This document shows positions 43,989 through 54,160 of a stretch of 64,000 nt of DNA, piece after piece; the first letter of the stretch is position 1; every line of letters starts with the position of its first letter. The stretch lies in contig CM060731.1 in NCBI GenBank assembly GCA_030704615.1, positions 36,952,001-37,016,000 of the forward strand, in the 5' to 3' direction. The notes under the pieces are model-generated. The model had not been told where the DNA came from. It made no database searches and saw only the letters and a list, made by a program, of their open reading frames with translations. This DNA comes from Takakia lepidozioides (Eukaryota; Streptophyta; Takakiopsida; Takakiales; Takakiaceae). A program made the position numbers and the translations under genes.

Positions 43989-45635
43989 CCGAAATTGCCC
44001 ATGTACGTGTAGGCCACCTCTCACGTTCTCATTTCCTTTGAAGACTTCCACCGGGGTATTTCGGCGCCAAAATTCCCTTTTAAAATGTGATATATTGGCG
44101 TATTTTATGGCGCAGAGCGGGCTATTTCGGCGCCGAAATACCCAAGTGGAATGTGCTGAAGTGCCTTGTGCTGAAGGCTTCCATCGTGATATTTTGGTGC
44201 AATAATTCCTACATGAAATTTTATAAGGCCCTATTTTGAAGGCGCACACTGGGCTATTTCGGCGCCGAAAGTCCTAATATGAATGTTAGAAACGGCAGGG
44301 TTTTCATGGCTTCAAGTTCGCGGTTCGCTGGTGTGCATAAATTACTTGTAGGGTTCTTTACTTAACTTTGCGTCTCTTCTGCTTTTATTATTACATTGTG
44401 GTTTGCGGAAGAAATGTAGGGAATCGGACATGCAGTCTGAACACAATAATTTCAGAAATCGTCAATATTTTCATTAAGTGTTTCAGAACTGTACAACAGA
44501 AGGATCCAAATGAGACTTTGCTATGGCGAGGATCCGCGATCACTGTCCGATGCATCCCCGGCCTCATGCAAGGATGGCTGCCTTCCACCTGCCTCCGAAC
44601 CTGCACTGCCGCTACCGCTGTTACTCTGAGAAGCCCTCCCCTCAAAAATACCATTCTCGCCAGCTGGAACTGTCCTCATCATCCCCCTCGCTCTCAGACG
44701 CGGATTCTATGACGAACTTGCCTACTCTGCCTTTCACAATTCCATGTTTGGCCTCACGCCTCATTATAATTCTCTGCTCATTCCCGAATATCAATTGCTC
44801 AAACCGAGTAGGCCTATCCTCCCTCCTGATGGCTTCTCTAGCAGCCGTGTCTGCATAGGCTAATTAAAAAAAAGGGCTTATGGGGACTCGCGAGAAACGA
44901 TTTTCTGGCAAAGAATGGCCGATGCGATTATGTCTCCTCTTCTGCAACAGGGTCCAATTCGGGCAAGTCTCCCAACATTTCCTAGTCGGACGACTCTGCA
45001 AGGTTGAGTGTACGCACAAACACAGAATGACGCACATTAGAACATTCAAACAGGGAATCATCGGCAGGTTGTATGGTCCCTACAACCGAAACCAATACAC
45101 TTACTATGGTGCAACTCACTCGAAGACAGGCATTGCAGGAAACGGCTTCGGGCGCCCCTGCATCGGACAAATTTCTTGGACTTCCTCCTCCCCTTCCACG
45201 TCCTCTTCTGCGTTGTTGGGATCCTCAGTCGGAGGCAGACGCGGTAGGCCCGCCAAATTGAAATCGTATCCCCCTCAAATGAGAACACAAATCGGTTGGA
45301 CATCCTTCCCGCCCACATACAGGCATCTGCAAATTCATACGACACAACCAAAGCCAAAGTTAAGAATGATTCGCTTCCTCGCGCAAGCAAACAGAGACAA
45401 TCGGAAACGGTGTCAATTTGGTGCCGCAATCACTGAACGCTCTCACCTGTATTAGCAGTGATGTCGAGGACCCTGCCTTCAACATCCGTACACGTGTCTA
45501 TGAGCGTCTGGATGAATGCAGGACTCCTGGTCCTGCCATACCTCTAAGGCTTGCCCGACAAATCACAAAGCATGTCCTTCTCTCCCACATGGTTGAACAA
45601 GACGTTATACTCCAGTGGATCAACTGTGGAACACA
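43989..45635 (-). pseudogene. Fragment D2: C-type 3' part of the gene family, inverted and scrambled
   Basis: 43989-44043 matches copy C intron 6 (33000-33050) in plus orientation. From about 44044 to 45635 the reverse strand matches copy C 34770 back to 33130: palindromes, exon 9 (44920-44520), exon 8 (about 45430-45180) and exon 7 (up to 45635). The exon 7 frame NHVGEKDMLC agrees with A and B, which shows that copy C lost a base near 33168. It is not expressible as a gene. Confidence 0.7.
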
Positions 45636-45940
45636 CTGCTCTTGGGAATTTTGGCGCCGAAATACCAAGGTCGGTGGTTTTAGGACGCCGGTGGTTTTAG
45701 CACAATTTCTTCCCGTAATGTCGTGGCACCTTCTCTGTCAAGCCCCTTCTAGCCCCAGTCATTTTCGATCGCCTGTGTGGATAGCCGTTGTCGGCCAATG
45801 GGGGCACGTATTGTCGTTGCCCCAGAGAAGATCACGTGAGAGGGTGTTCCGCATTGGGTTTTCAATGTTTGCATCTCCGTGTTGAAAAACAACAGTGATT
45901 ACTTGTCCCTCTCCATTCTCGGTGGGCGTACATTTCCTCA

Positions 45941-46567
45941 ATGCCGCCTAGTGTAAATGCCTTCTGCATTCGACGGAGCGGGATTCAAGGATCGCGATTG
46001 TGTGAGCCGGTGATGGGAGACATTATGGTGGAGTTGGACTTTAGTGAAGGTACACGTAGGGTGACAAGTTTCCAAGCACTTCTGTGGGATTCTCTTTGGG
46101 TGAGGCTTGCCAGTGGACAACAGTGGATACTTGTTGTGCGAGATAGACCTGGAAGACGGAGTGTTCGTCTCTTCATCATGAGATGTTGCTGCGGCAAGTT
46201 CTGGAGGTCTTACTACCATAACTATACTGCACCTCCACAGTATTTGCTCCCGGATAGGGCTCTTGAGTTGCTCACTCACTCTTCTGGGCCAAGGAATATA
46301 TTGTTGACACTAAGGGAGAATCGGAACAGGTTTGTCCTGGATGTTTGCGAATTTCACGACGCTGTGGAGGAGGTCCCAATAGGAGGCCTCCAATATCTGC
46401 ATGTTTTCATGAACGTGACCTCTATAGATATCTTGTATCTTTATGTTCGCCATCTTAATCCAGAAAACGGCAATGCGCAGTGGACGACTACCGCACCACT
46501 CCTAATTCTGGACATGTGGTTCGACGACTCGGTGGTTCGTGTTGTGGATGTCAACGCAGCAGCATAG
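45941..46567 (+). CDS. Unknown 208-residue ORF within the C-type unit
   Basis: The frame runs from an ATG at 45941 (an in-frame later ATG lies near 46013) to a TAG at 46565-46567. It contains alternating hydrophobic strands (LWVRLASGQQWILVVRD, LFIMRCCCG, ILYLYVRHL) that suggest a beta-rich fold, and a conserved-looking Cys cluster. I do not recognise the family. It lies between two pieces of the C-type 3' end, so it may be cargo of that unit. No antisense or overlapping frame of comparable quality is present. Confidence 0.45.
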   Translation: MPPSVNAFCIRRSGIQGSRLCEPVMGDIMVELDFSEGTRRVTSFQALLWDSLWVRLASGQQWILVVRDRPGRRSVRLFIMRCCCGKFWRSYYHNYTAPPQYLLPDRALELLTHSSGPRNILLTLRENRNRFVLDVCEFHDAVEEVPIGGLQYLHVFMNVTSIDILYLYVRHLNPENGNAQWTTTAPLLILDMWFDDSVVRVVDVNAAA

Positions 46568-46904
46568 CGCGGTAAGGATCATTGTGGAGGGTGATTGGAG
46601 GGCATAGGCTCCGGGTTATGGTAGTTCCACAGGTTTCTTATGCCAAGGTGGTCCATTTCTGATGATGGAAGCTCGGAGTTGTTGCTGTACAAAATAAAAA
46701 CTTGTGGTTTCCTGATGTTTGTATTTCGAGCGTGTATGGCAATTTTCTGTCATGTCAATGTGGGTTTGATGTTGAGTTGAATGGGGTTTGCAAGTTGAAC
46801 TGTCGTCTGACCCTAAATATATTACCTTGTCAGCACAATGGCTTGTGAGGGCTACAATTTTGTGTCTCTTTCCTGTCCTGCACAATGTTTTACAGTGGTG
46901 ACGT

Positions 46905-47060
46905 GGAATAACGGCGCCGAAATACCTCATTCCGCATCCTGGACCAGGAGAAACAGACCCTATTATCGAGGTATGAGGACATAACACCGTCAATAAAAGC
47001 ACGAAAATTCCAATTCCGCGGATGCCCGCTCATGAGCTCATAGGCTCATAGGCTCATGAA
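46905..47060 (+). repeat. C-type 3' terminus, second example
   Basis: It matches 34797-34955 (GGAATAACGGCGCCGAAAT to the GCTCATAG repeats) and ends GGCTCATGAAAA. Its flank to the right differs from that of copy C. Confidence 0.7.
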
Positions 47061-48427
47061 AACCTCCAAAACTAGCATGGCGCACAATCAAGCATGCATG
47101 TGTGGAGAGGATCCAAACACAAGAATGAAAACAACAACTCCCCCACATGAGAAACAACTCCACAGTGTCGCTCCTGCAACCTAGCCCACACCTGGACTGA
47201 CTCTTGCCTCCACCTACGGAAAGGTCTCGGCCTACAGAGAAGGTGGAAAGCTACGCGGAAGGGAAACTAAAGTAATGCCTATCCCCAGCACGTTATCATC
47301 CCAACACCCTCTTTTTTCCTCTCTTCTCTCACTTGCATGACCATGAGAGCATCCTATAGACACTCCTCAAACCGCCCTCCACGAGCTCATGAAACTTGGC
47401 CTCCAAGGCCCCATGCAAGCCTCCACAGGGTCCGCCAGTGCCTCTTTACGTCCACCAGCCATTCCTCAGAATGGAACCACCTTAGGAAACCACACCATTC
47501 GCTAAAGGTTCAAAAATGGAGCAAATAGAGGTACATATAGGCCCCAACAACATTCTGTCCAAAGGAATTACCTGCAGGCTGGTCTCCCCCATAGTTAAGA
47601 ATTGGGCTGAAAACCAGAAAAGATTACCTGCAGGGGAGTAATCCCCCTTTGTTAAAACGCAACAGGGAGACAATTCCGACTTTTCTGCCGGATCAGCTAG
47701 CTCAGAACCGTTGTTATTCAGAGCCCAGCCTCCCCATCAAGGTCCCACGAAACGAGTGATTTTTTATTTTTTATTTTTTCACTCTGCCTGTTCGCGGCCT
47801 TCCGTGGCTCCGCCACGACTCCTCACGGCCCGCCCTAGGCACTCGTTGGCCATGGGCTGCCTCATGATACCCCGTGGTACCACTCCCACAAGCCTGAATG
47901 GCCTGCCATTCCCACAATCTGATCATCGTGCCCACCCGTTGTGTCCGCACCACGACTTCCAACGGTCATGGTCAACCATCACGACCTGGGCTCGTGGTAT
48001 CTCGTGATACCACCCCAACGGCCCATCACGGCCACTATTCCCTGCGTTCCCTGGAACTCCCAACGAGTTCTCATGCGTTCCCGAGGCGTTCCCGGCGTTC
48101 CCACGCGTTCCCGAGCTCTTCCTGAGCTGGGGTTTGCTCCTGCACCTGCTGCCGACGAGCTATGGCTTCTGCGGAGCCATCAGCCCCGTCGCCCTGCACT
48201 CCTGAGCTCTCACCCCAACTCAACAAGCAAACTATATGCTGCCCAACAAGCTCCATTTCTTCATGAAGCTCACAAAAACGAATCTGAAAATACACACCTT
48301 TACAAACTTGGTGCCCCTGCACTTCTCATGCATATCCCCTGGCTCTAGGGCGCCTCGTTGCTGCCCCCGCTCTAGCCACTCCAAGAGCCCTTACACTGCT
48401 GAGTTTCAGATTGAAACTCCAACTCAG
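47061..48427. other. Region left of G3, no gene recognised
   Basis: I see no supported coding region. A CGTTCCC-type minisatellite occupies about 48040-48115. The region continues on the other side of G3 at 61602, since the CACAT target duplication joins the two. Confidence 0.45.
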
Positions 48428-48432
48428 CACAT
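48428..48432. repeat. Target site duplication of G3, left (CACAT)
   Basis: Five bases identical to 61597-61601, directly outside the LTR ends. Confidence 0.9.
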
Positions 48433-49384
48433 TGTTAGAGGACTATAGGGGACTTAGACACTTATACGGGATCTGTAGGGTACCTTTAATTTTGCACAGA
48501 CTGAGACCAACAGGAGCCTTAGGGGTGACAGCAGCGCACTGTAGAGGGGGGTTACACAGTTGTCACAGCCGACACAGCCCGTCACAGTCGTCACAGCCCA
48601 CACAGCCGACACAGCCCACACAGTCGTCACAGCAGACACAGCCCACACAGCCCGTCACAGTCGTCACAGCAGACACAGCCCACACAGCCAGTCACAGCCC
48701 GGCACAGCCACACAGCCAGTCACAGCCCGACACAGCCAAACACAGCCAGTCACCGCTTGACACAGCTGTCACGATAATAGGGAACGACTGTGGGGAACAA
48801 CACCTGTGAAGGGAACATGTTAGTTCACAGACGACGGTTAGAGAGGGAAACGGTTAGAACCGCGGATAGGAGGATAAAGGGAGAAAGGGGGAATGAAGGA
48901 GGATCATCATTATTCGGGGGAGGACTTCTGAGTCAGGCTGGAGCGGAGATCGGAGGCAAGAGATGGAGAGCACGGTGAAGGAGAAAAGAGGATTAGTAGA
49001 TGCTTGTTATATGCAAAGCTGTAGTGATATTGGAGAGCAGATTAGAGACATAATGGCTTCGGCCTGATACCTGATAAATCATAATCTGATACTTATAAGA
49101 TACAATCACACTGTGTAGAGAGATCTGAGAGAAGCTGTGGATTGAATGGATGAGTGAAGAAAACCGATAGATTGATGAAGCAAACTAATACTTAATTATC
49201 AATGGTAAGGTAGCTAAGATGAATGCGAAAAGGGAAACAAATAGGAAACACCCCCATGATACACTAGCTGTAGGTCATGACTGATTGTTCTGCGCGGGCT
49301 GAGTACTTAGAGATTTCCAACTCTTCTATCTTGGAGTTTCCGCCTCGGATAGCGAAGGGATGGGTGAGTAAAAGCCGCGCGACA
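48433..49384 (+). repeat. 5' LTR of G3
   Basis: 952 bp, TG...CA. A CACAGCC-rich minisatellite covers about 48556-48765. Differences from the 3' LTR are a few substitutions (for example near 48445 and 48484) and small indels in the G run and the minisatellite. Confidence 0.95.
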
Positions 49385-49972
49385 TTTGGCGACCATACTG
49401 GGGACCTGGGACATGAACAACCAGATGTGACAGGCATCTGGTGGGATCATGGTGGTTGGACCATTAAAGAATTTGAAGTGAATCAAATTCCCTGTGGAAC
49501 GAAGGAAGAAAGATTGTCCAAACGATTCTTTCAAAGGTTCTTGGAATTGCCAGACGGTTGTAAAGAAAATATTCTTAAACGAGTGCATGATGCTGATCCA
49601 GAATGGGGTCTGGAGAAAGGAGTGATAAAGATTTATCAGGTAGCCTGTAGAGGAAGAGCACGTTGGTTACCAACATTGGTTTATGTGATAGCATTGCTAT
49701 CCATTAAACGAGTAGAGTTTGAAGGCTGGGAAGAAAGAAAGGTGAATGTTTATACTCATATGCATGAAGAGCTTGTACTGGTAAAGAATTGGATTCCAAA
49801 GGATATTTTGTGGATCAAACTCACACCAAGAACAGCTTTTCAGACTTGTTTGCCATATGGTTATATGGTAACGGAGACTTCAAGTATAGCCAAGGGTGCA
49901 TTGAAGCTTGAAAGAAACCCAGGCATATACGAGAGATATTACAGAAGAGAGTTTTGGTTATTGCCACATTAA
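49277..49972 (+). CDS. Leader ORF of G3, opening inside the LTR
   Basis: The frame opens at an ATG 108 bases before the LTR end, crosses the primer site and runs to TAA at 49970-49972 (231 residues). Segments include WWDHGGWTIKEFEV, RFFQRFLELPDGCKENIL and KNWIPKDILWIKLTPRTAF. No domain is recognised. The part after the LTR is conserved in the two minus-strand fragments (16450-16858 and 36310-36840), so it is a family feature. A start inside the internal region is equally possible, but I see no ATG in frame before residue 90. Confidence 0.5.
   Translation: MTDCSARAEYLEISNSSILEFPPRIAKGWVSKSRATFGDHTGDLGHEQPDVTGIWWDHGGWTIKEFEVNQIPCGTKEERLSKRFFQRFLELPDGCKENILKRVHDADPEWGLEKGVIKIYQVACRGRARWLPTLVYVIALLSIKRVEFEGWEERKVNVYTHMHEELVLVKNWIPKDILWIKLTPRTAFQTCLPYGYMVTETSSIAKGALKLERNPGIYERYYRREFWLLPH
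49385..49405 (+). other. Primer binding site region of G3
   Basis: Directly after the LTR: TTTGGCGACCATACTGGGG. The TGGCGACC start is compatible with priming by a tRNA with a GGTCGCCA end; the tRNA was not identified. The same sequence borders the LTR of the minus-strand copy near 36860. Confidence 0.6.
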
Positions 49973-49993
49973 AAGAAATGAAAGACATGGGAC

Positions 49994-51394
49994 ATGAGTG
50001 ATGAAAGAGAAGCTAGACGACAGAGATATTCATCAAAAAGAGAAAGCTATCTGAAATCTAATTATCCATATCTTTGGGAGAGAGGAATAGACATAGGGGA
50101 ATCATCTGGACCTCTCACACCATCAAGATCAAAAAGTGCATCACCTATACCGGAAGAACTAGAGTTGGATGCCACTCCTTCTGTTTCTTTGCAAGAAAGA
50201 TTAAGGGAATTGGTACAGGAAGAAGATCAATCACGAGGTGAAAGATCTGAGGTACATCCTTGGATAAAAGACTTGACAGAAATCTTTGATAAGAGTTGGC
50301 ATGGAACACCAAAAGCAGGAACTCCAGTTTCTGAAGCAGAAGATGAAGAAGGAGAAGAGGATGTGGCAGAGCCAACGGAGAGTTCAGACTCTCCAACACC
50401 ATTACAGTTGAGTTACATGAGTGAAGAAGAAACCCAAGGGCAGAACTTGGAGGATGAAAACAGAGAGAAGAAATTAGAAGAGGAAGAATATGAAGAAGTA
50501 GACCCAACAGCTGAGGTTGAGACTACAACCAGGACATCCCAACCCGTTGGACCTGGATCAAGTGGAGCACTTGGATCACAGGCCAACGAAGGTGTCGGCT
50601 CAGGGGGATCAGGCGGGCTGCCTGGATCTGGCTCAGGGGGGACAAGGAGTGTGGGAAGTAGTGCAACTGAAGCTGGGAATACTGTGAATATCGTGGGACC
50701 AGAAGCAAGGAGTGCTCAAGGGCCACCACTTGGTGGAAGATCCACCACAAAAACAACAGGTCCAGAAGGACCAGCACCAGCAAGGGTGCCAGCACCTGTC
50801 AGTGGGCAGAAGGTAGGGCCACAGATGGCGTTACAACCAACACGGGCAAAACCACCCTTTCCAATATATTCAGGAAAAGGGGATCCCGATGTACACATTA
50901 GCCAATTTGAGCACATGTGTATAGTGAACAATGAGAATGGCGATGATGCCAAGATGAGACTGTTTCCTTGTTCACTTATCAAGAAAGCAAGTGAATGGTA
51001 TGCAAGATTCCCTGATAATCATTTCCTAACCTGGAATGGCTTGAATACAGCATTTCGAAATAGGTTCAGGACAAGTAAAACTGAGGATGAAGTGTATGGA
51101 AGTTTACAACAGCTGAAGCAGAAGAAGCATGAAACTGTTGAAGAGTATATGGAGAAGATGGAATTGATGATGAAAAAGCTGGCTGCAGTACCAGCGCCCG
51201 GTTTACAGAAGACTTGGTTTGTGAGTGGATTAAGACCAGAGTTGCAAAAGAAAGTGGATATGTTACCCCATAATACAGTGGAGGAGGCATTTGAAACTGC
51301 GAACAGAATTGAGCAATTGGGAATGCTCAGGAGAGAGAAAAAAAAGATGAGGACTCTGAGGATGAGTCAGATGAAGAAGAAGAGCAAGAACTAA
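49994..51394 (+). CDS. gag: G3 Gag, N-terminal and capsid domains
   Basis: 466 residues. The first about 270 are acidic and Gly/Pro/Ser-rich. The capsid-like retrotransposon gag domain follows at about residues 285-440: YSGKGDPDVHISQFEHMC, KKASEWYARFPDNHFLTWNGL, FRNRFRTSKTEDEVYGSL and FVSGLRPELQ. It would assemble the virus-like particle. The frame turns into an unrelated basic tail after an A8 run (51338-51345); in the other frame an acidic stretch leads into the zinc-knuckle ORF, so a one-base indel or slippage at the A run separates them. Confidence 0.88.
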   Translation: MSDEREARRQRYSSKRESYLKSNYPYLWERGIDIGESSGPLTPSRSKSASPIPEELELDATPSVSLQERLRELVQEEDQSRGERSEVHPWIKDLTEIFDKSWHGTPKAGTPVSEAEDEEGEEDVAEPTESSDSPTPLQLSYMSEEETQGQNLEDENREKKLEEEEYEEVDPTAEVETTTRTSQPVGPGSSGALGSQANEGVGSGGSGGLPGSGSGGTRSVGSSATEAGNTVNIVGPEARSAQGPPLGGRSTTKTTGPEGPAPARVPAPVSGQKVGPQMALQPTRAKPPFPIYSGKGDPDVHISQFEHMCIVNNENGDDAKMRLFPCSLIKKASEWYARFPDNHFLTWNGLNTAFRNRFRTSKTEDEVYGSLQQLKQKKHETVEEYMEKMELMMKKLAAVPAPGLQKTWFVSGLRPELQKKVDMLPHNTVEEAFETANRIEQLGMLRREKKKMRTLRMSQMKKKSKN

Positions 51395-51420
51395 AAAGAA
51401 AGAGTAAGAGAAAGGAGAAG

Positions 51421-52290
51421 TTGAAGAGGGATAACTATGAAAAAAAATTGGAAGAAATCTTGAAGAAGTATGCCACAGAGGCTGCAACACATTGGAGGAA
51501 GGGTGTATGGTGTGCAAAGTGCCAGAATGAAGGCCATACCACCACAGAATGCCACATGAAGGAGAAACACTGTACTATCTGTAAAATGGATAACCATTCT
51601 ACTGAGAATTGTTACTACAACAGAAGGACAGCTGCAAGAGAACCTAGGCAAGTAAGGGTGCATCAGGTGCAGCCCCAGCCAAGAAGAAACAATGATCAGG
51701 ACCACTATGGTAGGTCTGGTGGTTATAACAATGGCATGGAAGGGAGAGGTAATTCAAGAGGGAATTACCAAGGAAATTCCAGAGGCAACTATCAGGGTAA
51801 TCCAAGGGGGAATTACCAGCCCGGGAATCAGGATTATAGAAATAATCCAAGAACAGACCAAGGGCGAGGACCCAATGGTGAAGAGCTATGTTACTATTGT
51901 AATCAGCCAGGACATCGCAAGGCAGCCTGTTCATTCTGGATAAGACACCAGAATGAGATGAGAGCTCCTGTGAATGAGGGCCCAGTGGTGGCAGCTCACA
52001 TGGTTAGGCCATGTGTTGTACCAGAAGTAAGTACAATGATAGTAACAAGAAGTAAAGCCAAACTAATACCTCCAGTAGAAGAGGAAGAAGATGAGAATGG
52101 AAGTGGCAATGATATGCCTGAAGATGAAGAGACTTGGAAAGATGAGAAGGAACTGCACAAGGAAGTGGCAGATACTATAAGGGAAATGCAAAAGAGTACT
52201 GATATTCCTGTGGCAGATTCCTCTGATTCGGATGGAGAAAAAGAAGGGAGTGAGGAAGAAAGGAAAAAAAGATGCAGACATGCAAAGTAA
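51421..52290 (+). CDS. G3 zinc-knuckle (nucleocapsid) region
   Basis: Three CCHC-type knuckles: CAKCQNEGHTTTEC and CTICKMDNHSTENC at about residues 30-65, and CYYCNQPGHRKAAC at about 157-170, separated by an Arg/Gly/Asn-rich (RGNYQGNSRGNYQG) segment likely to bind nucleic acid. An acidic tail follows. The frame ends 59 bases into the pol frame; in fragment 15775-16449 the same parts are in one frame, so the break near the A7 run 52264-52270 is a lesion or error in this copy. Confidence 0.85.
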   Translation: MKRDNYEKKLEEILKKYATEAATHWRKGVWCAKCQNEGHTTTECHMKEKHCTICKMDNHSTENCYYNRRTAAREPRQVRVHQVQPQPRRNNDQDHYGRSGGYNNGMEGRGNSRGNYQGNSRGNYQGNPRGNYQPGNQDYRNNPRTDQGRGPNGEELCYYCNQPGHRKAACSFWIRHQNEMRAPVNEGPVVAAHMVRPCVVPEVSTMIVTRSKAKLIPPVEEEEDENGSGNDMPEDEETWKDEKELHKEVADTIREMQKSTDIPVADSSDSDGEKEGSEEERKKRCRHAK

Positions 52291-54160
52291 TGAAGAGACT
52301 TTGGCTGCAGTAATATGTCAGACCAAAGCAGAAATTACCATTGGACAGCTATTAGCTGTGGCACCTTATTGTAGGCACAGGCTGTATCAGGCAATCAATC
52401 GAATTGCCCAAGAGACAGGAAACACAGACCTGAACAGCAAGGTGACCAGTTATAATGTGAAGCCGGAAGGGCGAGAACCAGTCATGGACTTTGATGATTC
52501 TATGCCAGTAATCCAATTGAGAATTGGAAGCACAGAACTAACTGATGTACTGATAGATGGTGGTTCTGGAGTAAATATCATGACAGACCAATTAAGGAAG
52601 AAGCTTGGTCTAAGTAACATGAAACCAGCCCCATTTACAGTAACAATGGCAGATCAAAGAAGTGTACAGCCATTGGGATTAATAAGAGGAGTTAAGATAC
52701 AGATACAGAAAATGATCTTTATGATCACAGTAACTGTATTAAAAATGGATGAAGTCATGGAGGCTTACTCCTTATTATTGGGACGTCCGTGGCTGAAACA
52801 GGCCAGGGTATTCCATGACTGGAATTCTCAGTTACTAACTGTGCATAATGGGATGCACGAGATACAAATTACCACAAAGAAATCTAGTAGATTACCTGCT
52901 ACAAGAAGACCTCGAGGAGTCAGAGAGTATGACTGGAGAGGAGGACTGGATGAGGAGCAGGAAGCTACCCTATTTGCTGCACACCCAGAGTGGGAGCAGG
53001 TTGCGGAGATGCGGCTGGAAAGCCTAAGTTGTTTGAGAGGTATCTGCTGTGGTGTAGTGACAGCAACACCAATTGAAGAGGAAACTAGCATTTACCCATC
53101 ACATTTCTATGAAGAGAGAGAAGGAGAAATAGAAATCCTAGAAGAACCAGCCACTGTGAGCTTACAGGATGAAGTGGTGACTGGTTGGACAATCACAGCT
53201 GATGAGCAGGTGAGAGAAGTAAATGTGGGAACTCAGGAGGAACCGAGGATGGTGAAAGTAGGAGCTGATTTGGAGCCGGAATTCTTCGAAGAAGCTAAAA
53301 GCTTGTTCATCAAATACAGAGATGTATTTGCTTGGAGCTATGAGGATCTAAAAGGGATACCACCTGAAGTCTGTCAGCATAAGATTGAACTGGAACCAGG
53401 GTCAGTACCAATCAAGCAGGCGAGGTATAGAATGAATCCCAACTACGCACAGAAGGTTGGAGAAGAGATAAAGAAGTTGGCTGAGGCTAAGTTTATATAC
53501 CCAATAGAGTATACAACTTGGTTGTCACCCATTGTTATAGTTCCCAAGAAGAATGGCAAACTAAGAGTATGTGTGAACTATAAGAAGCTGAATGCTTGTA
53601 CGAAGAAAGATCCTTTCCCTTTGCCATTCACAGAAGCAGTATTAGACACTGTGGCAGGCCATGAGATGTACTCATTCATGGATGGCTTCAGTGGTTATAA
53701 TCAAGTGCAAGTGGCAGAAGAAGACCAAGGGAAAACAGCTTTCATCACAGACTGGGGGGCTTATGCATACAAAGTCATGCCCTTTGGACTTTGTAATGCA
53801 CCAGCGACCTTTCAGAGAGTGATAAGTGAATCTTTTCATGAGTATCTGGATGATTTCATGCAGGTATTCTTGGATGATTTCAGTGTGTACAGCTCTAAGA
53901 GTGAGCACTTGCATAAATTGGAGTTATGTTTGGCCAGATGCAGGATGAGAGGTCTGGGCCTGAATCCAGAGAAGTGTACTTTCTGTGTGAACTCAGGGGT
54001 GCTTCTGGGACACATTGTGTGTAAGAAGGGACTCCTTGTGGATCCCAGGAAGACAGAGTCCATTAAAGCATCTCCACCCCCAGTGAATGTTAAAAGTCTA
54101 CGAGATTCCTTGGGCAAACCAGTTATTACAGAAGATTTGTCAAAAGGTATGCACAAATAG
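52232..54160 (+). CDS. pol: G3 protease and reverse transcriptase
   Basis: Aspartic protease: DVLIDGGSGVNIM (about 52543-52580) with the DGGS active-site variant, and LLLGRPWLKQ later. Reverse transcriptase: VCVNYKKLNACTKKDPFPLP, FMDGFSGYNQVQVAEEDQ, MPFGLCNAPATFQR and the catalytic FLDDFSVYS (about 53866-53890). The frame is lost near 54105, where a one-base indel gives a false C-terminus; the expected YYRRFVKRYAQIAAPLSKL reads in another frame directly after. Start is uncertain because the true protein probably continues from gag. Confidence 0.88.
   Translation: MEKKKGVRKKGKKDADMQSNEETLAAVICQTKAEITIGQLLAVAPYCRHRLYQAINRIAQETGNTDLNSKVTSYNVKPEGREPVMDFDDSMPVIQLRIGSTELTDVLIDGGSGVNIMTDQLRKKLGLSNMKPAPFTVTMADQRSVQPLGLIRGVKIQIQKMIFMITVTVLKMDEVMEAYSLLLGRPWLKQARVFHDWNSQLLTVHNGMHEIQITTKKSSRLPATRRPRGVREYDWRGGLDEEQEATLFAAHPEWEQVAEMRLESLSCLRGICCGVVTATPIEEETSIYPSHFYEEREGEIEILEEPATVSLQDEVVTGWTITADEQVREVNVGTQEEPRMVKVGADLEPEFFEEAKSLFIKYRDVFAWSYEDLKGIPPEVCQHKIELEPGSVPIKQARYRMNPNYAQKVGEEIKKLAEAKFIYPIEYTTWLSPIVIVPKKNGKLRVCVNYKKLNACTKKDPFPLPFTEAVLDTVAGHEMYSFMDGFSGYNQVQVAEEDQGKTAFITDWGAYAYKVMPFGLCNAPATFQRVISESFHEYLDDFMQVFLDDFSVYSSKSEHLHKLELCLARCRMRGLGLNPEKCTFCVNSGVLLGHIVCKKGLLVDPRKTESIKASPPPVNVKSLRDSLGKPVITEDLSKGMHK

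Noticed and set aside
47711-48348. Overlapping ORFs of about 100 residues
   Set aside because: No motif, no consistent codon use, and a CGTTCCC minisatellite explains part of the frame.
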